Source: Bacillota bacterium (GTDB lineage Bacteria; Bacillota; Clostridia; Oscillospirales; Ruminococcaceae). Taken from it: DNA of 64,000 bases. Location: NCBI GenBank assembly GCA_023439835.1, contig JAEXUW010000020.1:62001-126000 (forward strand), in the 5' to 3' direction. Of the stretch, positions 43,647-51,424 are shown one piece after another (position 1 is the stretch's first letter; the number at the start of each line of letters is the position of its first letter). Below the pieces are notes generated by a model that did no database searches, was not told where the DNA came from, and saw nothing but the letters and a program-made list of their open reading frames with translations. Made by a program: the position numbers and the translations under genes.

Positions 43647-44471
43647 ATGAGTGAAGCGTGCAATCATAATTGTGACCAGTGCGCATCTAAATGCGCGAGT
43701 CCCGAGAAAAATGAATTTCTTGAAAAGACGCATGAAATGAGCCACATTAAGAAGGTAATCGGTGTGATGAGCGGAAAGGGTGGCGTCGGAAAATCGCTTG
43801 TGACCTCACTTCTTGCGGTTTTAATGAACAGAAACGGCTTTAATACTGCTATTTTAGACGCTGATATAACCGGCCCCTCCATTCCTAAAATGTTTGGGCT
43901 TAATACAACCGCAAAAGCCAATGAATACGGACTTTTTCCCGTCCAGACAAAAATGGGGATAAAGGTTATGTCGATGAATCTTCTTCTTGAGAAAGCGACA
44001 GATCCTGTTGTATGGCGAGGGCCTGTCATTGCCGGTGCGGTAAAGCAGTTTTGGACGGATGTTATCTGGGATACAGTTGATTTTATGTTCGTTGATATGC
44101 CACCGGGAACAGGAGATGTTCCGCTTACAGTTTTTCAGTCGATACCACTTGATGGCATAGTAATAGTAACCTCACCGCAGGAGCTTGTTTCTATGATAGT
44201 GACAAAGGCTGTTAAAATGGCTGAGATGATGAAAATACCGGTTATCGGGCTTGTTGAGAATATGAGCTACTTTGAATGTCCAGACTGCAAGAAGCAATAT
44301 AATATTTTCGGCGAAAGTAAAATTGATGACACAGCAAAAAGCTTCGGGCTTGAGGTGCTAGCGAAGCTGCCTATTAATCCAAAGCTTGCGGCGGCGGGGG
44401 ATAAGGGCGCAATCGAGCTGTTCGATGGCGATTGGCTTGACACAGCGGCTAAAATAATTGAAACTTTATAA
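43647..44471 (+). CDS. Mrp/NBP35-family iron-sulfur carrier ATPase
   Basis: The 274-residue P-loop protein has the deviant Walker A GKGGVGKS (about residues 43-50), an N-terminal cysteine cluster (CNHNCDQCASKC) like that of NBP35, and the C-terminal CPDC pair at which Mrp proteins hold a bridging [4Fe-4S] cluster. It probably carries and delivers iron-sulfur clusters to other enzymes. Having both cysteine groups is usual in clostridial homologs. GAAGGAGAAAG precedes the ATG; single-gene unit with its own promoter. Confidence 0.92.
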   Translation: MSEACNHNCDQCASKCASPEKNEFLEKTHEMSHIKKVIGVMSGKGGVGKSLVTSLLAVLMNRNGFNTAILDADITGPSIPKMFGLNTTAKANEYGLFPVQTKMGIKVMSMNLLLEKATDPVVWRGPVIAGAVKQFWTDVIWDTVDFMFVDMPPGTGDVPLTVFQSIPLDGIVIVTSPQELVSMIVTKAVKMAEMMKIPVIGLVENMSYFECPDCKKQYNIFGESKIDDTAKSFGLEVLAKLPINPKLAAAGDKGAIELFDGDWLDTAAKIIETL

Positions 44472-44499
44472 TTGAAATTTCAGCAATAAAAACTCAATC

Positions 44500-44528
44500 T
44501 TGACAGCAAGTAATTGGCATGATATAAT
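44500..44528 (+). promoter_or_regulatory. Sigma-A promoter of eno
   Basis: Perfect TTGACA and TATAAT are separated by 17 bases. The start point would be about 44535, giving a leader of roughly 96 bases. Confidence 0.92.
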
Positions 44529-44536
44529 ATCAATAA

Positions 44537-44554
44537 AGTTAGTTAACGCTAACT
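44537..44554 (+). promoter_or_regulatory. Dyad at the eno transcription start
   Basis: AGTTAG-N6-CTAACT, a perfect 6-bp inverted repeat, lies at about +3 to +20 of the eno transcript. Its position fits a repressor operator; it could also be a small leader hairpin. Confidence 0.5.
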
Positions 44555-44567
44555 CATGAGAATAGTT

Positions 44568-44613
44568 CATGTCTGCATCCCTGCACTGACTTCGTGCAGG
44601 GGTATGCGGCATG
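44568..44613 (+). other. Long hairpin in the eno leader
   Basis: CATG, TGCAT and CCTGCAC on the 5' side pair with GTGCAGG, ATGC and CATG on the 3' side, with small bulges. It ends eighteen bases before the eno ATG, leaving AAAGGA free, and has no T-run. Confidence 0.65.
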
Positions 44614-44630
44614 AGAAAGGACGGATTTGT

Positions 44631-45908
44631 ATGAAAATTGTCAAGGTTATTGGGCGTGAAATTATTGATTCAAGGGGAAATCCCACTGTCGAGGCGGAAG
44701 TTTATCTTGATGACGGAACAATAGGCAGGGGTGCGGCACCCAGCGGCGCTTCTACAGGAATATTTGAGGCTTTGGAGCTTCGTGACGGCGATAAATCACG
44801 TTTTGGCGGAAAAGGCGTTTCAAAGGCTGTCAATAATATTAACACAGTGATTAACGACACGCTTTTTAATATGAGTGCCTTTGATATTTATGCCGTTGAT
44901 AAGGCAATGATAAAAGCTGATGCAACAGAGGACAAATCTTCACTCGGTGCGAATGCTATTCTTGCTGTTTCAATTGCCTGCGCAAGAGCGGCGGCTTCTT
45001 CACTTGGCATTCCGCTTTATAAATATCTGGGCGGAGCATCGGCGAATACTCTTCCTGTTCCCATGATGAACATATTAAACGGCGGCGCACATGCGGCTAA
45101 TAATATTGACGTTCAGGAATTCATGATTATGCCTGTCGGCGCAGCCAGTTTTTCAGAGGGTCTGCGCTGGTGTACGGAGGTCTTTCATACACTAGCGGGA
45201 ATTTTAAAAAGCAAAGGACTAGCTGTTTCTGTTGGTGATGAGGGTGGCTTTGCGCCGAATCTTTCAAGCGATGAGGAGGCTATTGAGCTTATTCTCAGCG
45301 CTGTCGAAAAAGCCGGCTATAAAAAGGAAACTGATTTTGTACTTGCAATGGACGCTGCTTCAAGCGAGTGGAAGGGTGACGGCTGTTATCTTCTTCCTAA
45401 AGCACAGAAAAAATTCACAGCGCAAGAGCTTATCGCTCACTGGAAGGAGCTTTGTGAAAAATACCCCATCTATTCGATTGAGGATGCTCTTGACGAGGAG
45501 GATTGGGATGGCTGGAAGCTTTTAACCGCAGAGCTTGGCGAAAAGGTTCAGCTTGTCGGCGATGATTTATTCGTAACAAACACAAAGCGCTTAAAAAAGG
45601 GTATTGACGAAAAATGCGGAAATTCCATCTTGATAAAGCTTAATCAAATAGGCTCTGTTTCTGAAACAATTGAGGCTATTAAAATGGCGCATAAGGCTGG
45701 GTTTACTGCAATCGTTTCTCACCGCTCAGGCGAAACTGAGGATACAACAATAGCCGATCTTGCGGTTGCGCTTAATGCGGGACAGATAAAGACAGGCGCA
45801 CCCAGCAGGAGCGAACGTGTGGCAAAGTATAATCAGCTTTTGAGAATTGAACAACAGCTAGGGGACACAGCATATTTCCCGGGTTTAGATTGCTTTAACA
45901 CGAAGTAA
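44631..45908 (+). CDS. eno: Enolase
   Basis: Enolase converts 2-phosphoglycerate to phosphoenolpyruvate. From the ATG at 44631 it has 425 residues; GAAAGGACGG lies upstream. Motifs: REIIDSRGNPTVEAEV, GAAPSGASTG, MNILNGGAHAANNIDVQEFMI, the metal ligands in SIEDALDEEDWDG and VGDDLFVTN, and the signature ILIKLNQIGSVSETI with SHRSGETEDT. An in-frame ATG at 44556 would add 25 unrelated residues encoded by the leader hairpin and has no ribosome-binding site, so it is rejected. Confidence 0.97.
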   Translation: MKIVKVIGREIIDSRGNPTVEAEVYLDDGTIGRGAAPSGASTGIFEALELRDGDKSRFGGKGVSKAVNNINTVINDTLFNMSAFDIYAVDKAMIKADATEDKSSLGANAILAVSIACARAAASSLGIPLYKYLGGASANTLPVPMMNILNGGAHAANNIDVQEFMIMPVGAASFSEGLRWCTEVFHTLAGILKSKGLAVSVGDEGGFAPNLSSDEEAIELILSAVEKAGYKKETDFVLAMDAASSEWKGDGCYLLPKAQKKFTAQELIAHWKELCEKYPIYSIEDALDEEDWDGWKLLTAELGEKVQLVGDDLFVTNTKRLKKGIDEKCGNSILIKLNQIGSVSETIEAIKMAHKAGFTAIVSHRSGETEDTTIADLAVALNAGQIKTGAPSRSERVAKYNQLLRIEQQLGDTAYFPGLDCFNTK

Positions 45909-45915
45909 AATATTG

Positions 45916-45951
45916 CCGCTCTGCATCATTTTAAAGATACAGAGCGGTTTT
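45916..45951 (+). terminator. Intrinsic terminator after eno
   Basis: CCGCTCTG pairs with CAGAGCGG over a 16-base loop, followed by TTTTAT. Confidence 0.82.
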
Positions 45952-45973
45952 ATAAAAAAAATATCAAAGGGTA

Positions 45974-46002
45974 TTGACAAGATTAATATAAAGTGTTATA
46001 AT
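45974..46002 (+). promoter_or_regulatory. Sigma-A promoter of the tRNA-Gly-Arg-His cluster
   Basis: Perfect TTGACA and TATAAT are separated by 17 bases, 45 bases before tRNA-Gly. Confidence 0.92.
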
Positions 46003-46047
46003 AAATCTCGTCGTCAAGGCACTGATTAAAAATGGTGCAGAATATAA

Positions 46048-46121
46048 GCGGGTGTAGTTCAATGGTAGAACTCCAGCCTTCCAAGCTGGTCGCGTGGGTT
46101 CGATTCCCATCACCCGCTCCA
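46048..46121 (+). tRNA. tRNA-Gly (anticodon TCC)
   Basis: Acceptor GCGGGTG pairs with CACCCGC; CCAGC/GCTGG encloses CTTCCAA with TCC. A CCA end is encoded. Confidence 0.97.
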
Positions 46122-46143
46122 TTTTATGCTTATTTTTAAATAA

Positions 46144-46220
46144 GCGCCTTTAACTCAGTTGGATAGAGTAACTGCCTTCTAAGCAGTAAGCCACTGGTTC
46201 GAGTCCAGTAAGGCGCGCCA
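46144..46220 (+). tRNA. tRNA-Arg (anticodon TCT)
   Basis: Acceptor GCGCCTT pairs with AAGGCGC; ACTGC/GCAGT encloses CTTCTAA with TCT. A CCA end is encoded. Confidence 0.97.
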
Positions 46221-46223
46221 TAT

Positions 46224-46301
46224 GGTGGGTGTAGCTCAGTCGGTTAGAGCGCCAGATTGTGGTCCTGGAGGTCGTGGGTTCGATTCCCATCATCCACCCC
46301 A
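46224..46301 (+). tRNA. tRNA-His (anticodon GTG)
   Basis: The extra G-1 typical of tRNA-His is encoded at 46224 opposite C73. Acceptor GTGGGTG pairs with CATCCAC with one G-T pair. The anticodon stem CCAGA/CCTGG has an A-C mismatch next to the loop TTGTGGT, which carries GTG. CCA is encoded. Confidence 0.95.
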
Positions 46302-46319
46302 GCGGTTATGCCGCTTAAT

Positions 46320-46350
46320 CACGTTCGTATTTTATGCGGACGTGTTTTTT
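46320..46350 (+). terminator. Intrinsic terminator of the tRNA cluster
   Basis: CACGTTCGTAT pairs with ATGCGGACGTG (G-T pairs included) followed by six T residues. It overlaps the stop of the convergent S1-domain gene. Confidence 0.88.
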
Positions 46351-47284
46351 ATTGCTCTTCATAGCCGAAAAATGTTTCAATTATCTTGTCGCAGCTGTCG
46401 GTTGAGTATTTCCAGTGGCTGATATTACCTTCGGTTTGATAATACCTCAGCTCTTTATTCGGGTATTTCGCATCGAATACATCAACAATTATCAGCTTGA
46501 CTTTCATCTTTTCAGGAATAAGAGCTTTTATATAGACGCTTGCGTGCTGTCCGATATGTACATTCTCGCGTGGTTCAGCAAGCCCCGCGAGATTTGGAGT
46601 AAGTTCAATGAATATGCCATAATCCTCAACGGAGCGTACTATACCGCTGACAGTTTCGCCACAGGTGAAGTTTTCTGCATTATCTTCCCAAGTTCCGAGA
46701 AGCTCTTTGTGAGAAAGGCAAATTCGACCGTCCTCAACGCTTTTGATTATGACAAAGATATCCTGACCGGCTGTGAATCTGTCAGAGGGATGTGATATTC
46801 TCGAAATAGAAATTGCATCTATCGGAATAAGCGACGGTATTCCGCACGCAATATCAACAAAGCACCCGAATTGCTCAAGATGAGTGACCTTAGCCGGAAC
46901 AATATCACCGGGCGACAGACTTGAGATATATTCCTTCATACACTCAAGCTGAACGGCTTTTCGTGAAAGATAGGCGATAGCCTCACCTTTATCATCAGTG
47001 GTAATTGACATCACCTTAAAGCAAACCGGCTTGTTCACTTTTGAAATCAGTGCAATGTCTTTAGTTGAGCCTTCTGTTATACCTATTGCTCCGTCATTTC
47101 TGGGAATAATACCTTTGATGCAGGGAAGATCAACGATGAGGTTATGCTCTGAGTCACAGATTACCGCACGAGCCTCAAGAATTCTGCCTTGTGCCATTGC
47201 TTCCTGAAGGGAAAAAACCGATTTCTGAAAATTTTTGTTTTCGACAGTGTTAATTAACTGTCCTTCCGGTAAATATTTTGTCAT
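46349..47284 (-). CDS. S1 RNA-binding domain protein
   Basis: This 311-residue protein has two clear S1 domains, at about residues 150-215 (GDIVPAKVTHLEQFGCFVDI to KSVEDGRICLSHKE) and 225-290 (GETVSGIVRSVEDYGIFIEL), preceded by an N-terminal region that may hold degenerate OB folds. It resembles the short S1-like proteins of Clostridia, not full-length ribosomal protein S1, and probably binds RNA or the ribosome. ATG at 47284 has GGGAGG upstream; an ATG at 47314 is unsupported. Confidence 0.88.
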   Translation of the reverse strand: MTKYLPEGQLINTVENKNFQKSVFSLQEAMAQGRILEARAVICDSEHNLIVDLPCIKGIIPRNDGAIGITEGSTKDIALISKVNKPVCFKVMSITTDDKGEAIAYLSRKAVQLECMKEYISSLSPGDIVPAKVTHLEQFGCFVDIACGIPSLIPIDAISISRISHPSDRFTAGQDIFVIIKSVEDGRICLSHKELLGTWEDNAENFTCGETVSGIVRSVEDYGIFIELTPNLAGLAEPRENVHIGQHASVYIKALIPEKMKVKLIIVDVFDAKYPNKELRYYQTEGNISHWKYSTDSCDKIIETFFGYEEQ

Positions 47285-47379
47285 TTTGTACCTCCCATAT
47301 TTTATGCCCGGCATAATTTTTCTTTAAATACTATGCCTGAAGTACAAACATTATACTTGTATCTTAATAAAAATAGAGG

Positions 47380-47769
47380 TTATACTTCTGTTATATGAAG
47401 ACCGCCCAGCGAAATAATCTTCGATGAAACCTCGGACATAAGTTGTTCCTTACAGTGAACCTCAACAACACATTCAGTATGCTCTTGAGCCTCAATTGAA
47501 TTCTCAAACTTAAAGTCAGATTTTATCATTGCCATGGGGATCTGCGCATTTCCTCCGGCATAGGGATAAAATATTGGGATTGCTTTATTTTCACCGTTAA
47601 AGAAATTCCCATAAACTGGTGCGGTCTGTTCGCGTCTTATGTCATAAAATTCGCTTTTTGGATAGATTTTAATTCGGTTAATTCCTGACACATCTTCTTT
47701 TATTCTTCTTGCAGCGACTTCCGCAAGATCAAGTGAATCAAATTCGCCTAATACTTTTCTTATCATCAT
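47380..47769 (-). CDS. Hypothetical protein, about 129 residues
   Basis: I do not recognise a named family. The start region IRKVLGEFDSLDLAEVAARRIKE and the end HCKEQLMSEVSSKIISLGGLHI read like the alpha/beta ferredoxin-like halves of stress or heat-induced proteins (DUF1269/GsiB-like style), but the middle is Tyr/Pro-rich and uncertain. It has no membrane segment. GGAGG precedes ATG-ATG; the second ATG at 47766 has the better spacing. It is divergent from the DUF951 gene. Confidence 0.7.
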   Translation of the reverse strand: MMIRKVLGEFDSLDLAEVAARRIKEDVSGINRIKIYPKSEFYDIRREQTAPVYGNFFNGENKAIPIFYPYAGGNAQIPMAMIKSDFKFENSIEAQEHTECVVEVHCKEQLMSEVSSKIISLGGLHITEV

Positions 47770-47834
47770 ATACCTCCGAAATAATATTTTAATAATATTC
47801 TTTCGTTAAATAATGAAAATATGTGAGAAAACAA

Positions 47835-47864
47835 TTGCCATAAATAAATGTTCTGTGATATAAT
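47835..47864 (+). promoter_or_regulatory. Promoter of the DUF951-prfA unit
   Basis: TTGCCA and TATAAT with an 18-base spacer and a TGA before the -10 (extended -10). Confidence 0.65.
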
Positions 47865-47895
47865 AATATGAAAACGTTATGAAAGGAAATCTGAG

Positions 47896-48087
47896 ATGGA
47901 TGTACAGAAGGGCGACATTCTAATAATGAAAAAGACGCACCCGTGTGGCTCAAAGGAAATGCTTGTTCTTCGTGCCGGAATGGATTTTAAACTTAGATGC
48001 ACAGGGTGCAATCATGAGATGATGGTTCCGAGGGCAAAAATAGAGAAAAGCATTAAGTCCATAATCAGGGAAAAAGATGAATTGTAG
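47896..48087 (+). CDS. DUF951-family small protein
   Basis: The 63-residue protein is a typical DUF951 member: DVQKGDILIMKKTHPCGSKE, then LRCTGCNHEMMVPRAKIEKSIK, with a CxxC pair (CTGC) plus an upstream HPCG that may bind a metal. This family of Firmicutes often neighbours the DNA replication or translation genes; its function is not known. AAAGGAAATC precedes the ATG. Followed by prfA 46 bases later. Confidence 0.92.
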   Translation: MDVQKGDILIMKKTHPCGSKEMLVLRAGMDFKLRCTGCNHEMMVPRAKIEKSIKSIIREKDEL

Positions 48088-48133
48088 CTTTGCTCAGATT
48101 GATTTAATAATATATTAATTTAGGAGAGTTACT

Positions 48134-49204
48134 ATGCTTGAAAAACTGCAAATGCTTGAAGAAAAATTTAATGAAATCAGCGAAAAGCTGACTATTCCAG
48201 ATATAATTAACGACAACAATCAATACAGAAATCTGATGAGGGAATATAAAAACCTCACACCGATTATTGAAAAATTCAAAGAGTACAACAATGCGAAGGA
48301 TGCCTATGATGAGGCAAAAGAGCTTTTAGATGCAGGCGGACTGGACAAGGATTTTAAGGAAATGGTTCAGCTTGAGTATGAGGAGAACAAGGAAAAATCA
48401 GCACGTTATCTTGAAGAGTTGAAAATTCTTCTTCTTCCTAAGGATGAAAATGATGACAGAAATGTTATTATTGAAATCAGAGGCGGAGCGGGAGGAGAAG
48501 AGGCGTCGCTTTTTGCCAATTCACTTTTCAGAATGTATACTATGTATGCCGAATCAAAGGGCTGGAAGGTCGATGTACTAAACTCAAATGAAACCGAGCT
48601 TGGCGGATTTAAGGAAATCAGCTTTAGTATTGACGGCGAAGGTGCATATTCGCGCTTTAAATACGAGAGCGGAGTTCATAGGGTTCAGCGTGTTCCCGAA
48701 ACCGAATCACAGGGGCGTGTCCATACATCGACGGTTACTGTTGCGGTGTTGCCTGAAGCTGAAGATGTTGAAATTGACATTAATCCAACCGAGCTAAAGA
48801 TTGATGTTTTTAGAGCAAGCGGAGCCGGCGGTCAGCATATCAATAAGACGGAATCTGCCGTGCGTATTACTCACCTTCCCACAGGCGTTGTCGTTGAGTG
48901 TCAGGACGAGAGAAGTCAGTTTAAGAATAAGGACAGGGCAATGAAAATCCTGCGTTCACGGCTTCTTGAGGAAAAACAGCGTGAACACGACGATAAAATT
49001 GCGTCAACAAGGCGTTCACAGGTTGGAACTGGTGACCGCTCAGAGCGTATCAGAACCTATAACTACCCAGAGGGAAGAATAAGTGACCACCGAATTGGTC
49101 TGACAATCTACAGACTTGAATATATATTGAACGGAAATCTTGATGAAGTTGTCGATGCGCTTGCAACAGCGGATCAGGCAGCAAAGCTTTCTATGCAGGA
49201 ATAA
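48134..49204 (+). CDS. prfA: Peptide chain release factor 1
   Basis: RF1 reads UAA and UAG and triggers peptide release. The 356-residue protein has an N-terminal helical domain, the GGQ loop in RASGAGGQHINKTESAVRI, and QVGTGDRSERIRTYNYPEGRISDHRIG near the end. The tripeptide that reads the stop codon is expected near HTSTV in GRVHTSTVTVAVLPE (PxT-type region). AGGAGAG precedes the ATG. The prmC gene that methylates the GGQ glutamine is not in this window. Confidence 0.97.
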   Translation: MLEKLQMLEEKFNEISEKLTIPDIINDNNQYRNLMREYKNLTPIIEKFKEYNNAKDAYDEAKELLDAGGLDKDFKEMVQLEYEENKEKSARYLEELKILLLPKDENDDRNVIIEIRGGAGGEEASLFANSLFRMYTMYAESKGWKVDVLNSNETELGGFKEISFSIDGEGAYSRFKYESGVHRVQRVPETESQGRVHTSTVTVAVLPEAEDVEIDINPTELKIDVFRASGAGGQHINKTESAVRITHLPTGVVVECQDERSQFKNKDRAMKILRSRLLEEKQREHDDKIASTRRSQVGTGDRSERIRTYNYPEGRISDHRIGLTIYRLEYILNGNLDEVVDALATADQAAKLSMQE

Positions 49205-49205
49205 A

Positions 49206-50222
49206 ATGAACGGGTATAATACAAAAATTATTAAATCAGACAGCGACGGTATACTTTATTGCTCGATGCTTTTAAAAGAAGGCGAAGTATGCGGTATACC
49301 GACCGAAACGGTCTATGGGCTTGCGGCTAATGCGCTGAACCCGCAGGCAATTAATAAAATATTTGAGGCAAAGGGCAGACCGTCTGACAATCCGCTGATT
49401 GTTCATATCTCGGATTTTGAAATGCTCTATGAGCTTGTCAGCGAAATATTGCCTGTTGCTAAAAAGCTGGCTGATGCTTTTTGGCCGGGGCCGCTGACAA
49501 TGGTTTTTCCAAAAAAAGATATAATTCCTGTTCAGACAAGCGGCGGGCTTGACACCGTCGGTGTTAGAATGCCGGCACATAAGTCGGCTCTTGAGCTTAT
49601 TCGAAAGTGCGGATTTCCGCTTGCTGCGCCGTCGGCTAATACGTCTGGAATGCCAAGCCCTACAAGCGCTTGCCACGTTTATAATGACCTATGTGGGAAA
49701 ATTCCGGCTGTTCTTGACGGTGGTGAATGTAATATTGGTGTTGAATCAACAGTTATTTCTTTTGAGAATGGCGGTGTCAGAATATTACGCCCCGGCTTTG
49801 TTACCGCTGAGGAGCTTAGCGATTTCTGTGCGGTTTATGTTGACAAGGGCATTTTTGAAAAGGTTGAAGCTTCCGAGCGTGTTATTTCGCCCGGAATGAA
49901 ATACAAGCATTATTCCCCGAAAGCAAAAGTTTTTATTGTTGAGGGCGATACAGATAAGTTCTGTGATTTTCTCAGGGATAAGTCTAGTGAAAAAACTGCT
50001 GCTGTTACATTCGGCGATGAATGTGGGGAAATAAAAATTCGGAAATACCGTCTGGGTGAAACTGCTCAGATTCAGGCGCACAGATTGTTTGATATTCTCA
50101 GAGAGCTTGACAGAGAAAACATTGAAACGGCTTACTTCAGATGTCCCGATAAAACAGGTGTGGGACTAGCCGTTTATAACAGGCTGCTTCGCGCGGCAGG
50201 ATTTGAGGTGATTATACTTTGA
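49206..50222 (+). CDS. tsaC: Threonylcarbamoyl-AMP synthase (Sua5-type)
   Basis: This enzyme makes threonylcarbamoyl adenylate for the t6A modification at position 37 of tRNAs reading ANN codons. The 338-residue long form has a YrdC domain (GIPTETVYGLAANALN, KGRPSDNPLIVHI, PSANTSGMPSPTS) and a C-terminal Sua5 domain (ISPGMKYKHYSPKAKVFIVEG). ATG at 49206 comes just after the prfA stop, with GCAGGA upstream. Four genes from here to the lytic transglycosylase are tightly packed. Confidence 0.95.
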   Translation: MNGYNTKIIKSDSDGILYCSMLLKEGEVCGIPTETVYGLAANALNPQAINKIFEAKGRPSDNPLIVHISDFEMLYELVSEILPVAKKLADAFWPGPLTMVFPKKDIIPVQTSGGLDTVGVRMPAHKSALELIRKCGFPLAAPSANTSGMPSPTSACHVYNDLCGKIPAVLDGGECNIGVESTVISFENGGVRILRPGFVTAEELSDFCAVYVDKGIFEKVEASERVISPGMKYKHYSPKAKVFIVEGDTDKFCDFLRDKSSEKTAAVTFGDECGEIKIRKYRLGETAQIQAHRLFDILRELDRENIETAYFRCPDKTGVGLAVYNRLLRAAGFEVIIL

Positions 50223-50851
50223 ATAGTTGTAGTGGCGTTACTGTTGTTGGTCTGACAGGGCAAAGCGGTTCGGGAAAGTCAACAGTTAGCGAAGTATTTG
50301 GCAATAACGGTTTTTCTGTTATCAATGCGGACAAGGTGGCAAGACAGGTTACTATGCCCGGAACAGAATGCATGAAAATTATTGAGAGTGTTTTCCCCGA
50401 ATGTATGAATGAAAGCACCGGCGAGATGAACAGACAGCGAATGGCGAGGCTTGTCTTTTCAAATCCTGATATGATGCTTTTATACAGTAAAATTATATAT
50501 CCGTTCATAACTACTCAAATTCTAAGAGAAATAAGAACGCTTTCAACAGAAGGCGCAAGCTATATTCTCCTTGACGCTCCGACACTGTTTGAGAGCAAGG
50601 CGGATGATTTTTGCAATTACATAGTCAGTGTGATAGCCGAGGAGAGAATTCGCTTTGAAAGGATTGTCAAAAGGGATGGGATTTCCCCTGAGAATGTAAA
50701 AAAGCGTTTTAGCGCTCAAAAAGGCAACAATTATTACATTAAGCGCTCTGATGCTGTGATTTACAATAATGGCAGTTTTGAGGAGCTTGTTAGCGAAGCT
50801 GAAAAAACTGTTTTAAAAATAAAGGAGATGTTTGATGAAAAAAGGCGTTAA
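50219..50851 (+). CDS. coaE: Dephospho-CoA kinase
   Basis: CoaE phosphorylates dephospho-CoA, the last step of CoA synthesis. The 210-residue protein has the P-loop GLTGQSGSGKST at about residues 11-22, the conserved INADKVARQV and ILLDAPTLFESK, and RFERIVKRDG in the lid. TTG at 50219 overlaps the end of tsaC by 4 bases and has GAGGTGA upstream. Its 3' end overlaps the lytic transglycosylase gene by 17 bases. Confidence 0.95.
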   Translation: MNSCSGVTVVGLTGQSGSGKSTVSEVFGNNGFSVINADKVARQVTMPGTECMKIIESVFPECMNESTGEMNRQRMARLVFSNPDMMLLYSKIIYPFITTQILREIRTLSTEGASYILLDAPTLFESKADDFCNYIVSVIAEERIRFERIVKRDGISPENVKKRFSAQKGNNYYIKRSDAVIYNNGSFEELVSEAEKTVLKIKEMFDEKRR

Positions 50852-51404
50852 GGCTTTTTCTGTATTTGTATTAATACTTTTATTTTGCTATATTATTGCA
50901 ATTATGTTTATGCCCAAGGTTGAAAAGAAATATTTTTATAAGCTAGACTTTATTGAAACAGTTGAAATATGTGCAGAAGAAAACGGGCTTGATAAATATC
51001 TGGTTTTTGCGGTGATTAAAACCGAAAGCGATTTTGATGAGAACGCAACCTCAAATGTCGGCGCTCGGGGACTTATGCAGATAATGCCCGATGCGTATGA
51101 TTGGGTAAAATTTAGGAAAAATGATAAAAGGGATTTAACCTTTGACGATATGTATGACGCTAAAATTAACATTGAGTATGGGACTTTTCTTCTAGGATTT
51201 CTATACGAACGATATGGGGATTTAAGACTTGCCGTTGCGGCTTATCACGGCGGGATGACACAGGTTGATAATTGGCTTAAGAATGAAGAGTATAGCTCTG
51301 ACGGAAAAACGCTTGAGAAAATACCGTCTGATGTCACTGCTCATTATGTAAATAAGGTTATAAAAAACTATGAGGCGTATATAAACCTCTATGATAATGA
51401 ATAA
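50835..51404 (+). CDS. Membrane-anchored lytic transglycosylase (SLT domain)
   Basis: This 189-residue protein has one N-terminal membrane anchor (about residues 7-25) and an extracellular SLT domain with the catalytic Glu64 in FAVIKTESDFDENATS, then GLMQIMPDAYDW and AVAAYHGGMTQVDNWL. Such enzymes cleave the glycan strand of peptidoglycan. It lies in the YjbJ/Slt70-like minimal class. ATG at 50835 has AAGGAG upstream and starts inside the end of coaE. An M18 aminopeptidase gene follows by 20 bases. Confidence 0.93.
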   Translation: MKKGVKAFSVFVLILLFCYIIAIMFMPKVEKKYFYKLDFIETVEICAEENGLDKYLVFAVIKTESDFDENATSNVGARGLMQIMPDAYDWVKFRKNDKRDLTFDDMYDAKINIEYGTFLLGFLYERYGDLRLAVAAYHGGMTQVDNWLKNEEYSSDGKTLEKIPSDVTAHYVNKVIKNYEAYINLYDNE

Positions 51405-51424
51405 TAAAACAAGGAGGAGATTTA

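Noticed and set aside
44537..44554. Resemblance of the eno dyad to the TrpR operator core (TAGTTAAC)
   Set aside because: Only one half matches and there is no reason for tryptophan control of enolase; kept only as an unassigned dyad.
44556..44630. N-terminal extension of enolase from an upstream ATG
   Set aside because: The 25 extra residues match nothing in enolases, are encoded by the leader hairpin, and lack a ribosome-binding site; the ATG at 44631 has AAAGGA.
46222..46422. Open frame starting in tRNA-His
   Set aside because: It covers the tRNA and its terminator, with no ribosome-binding site.
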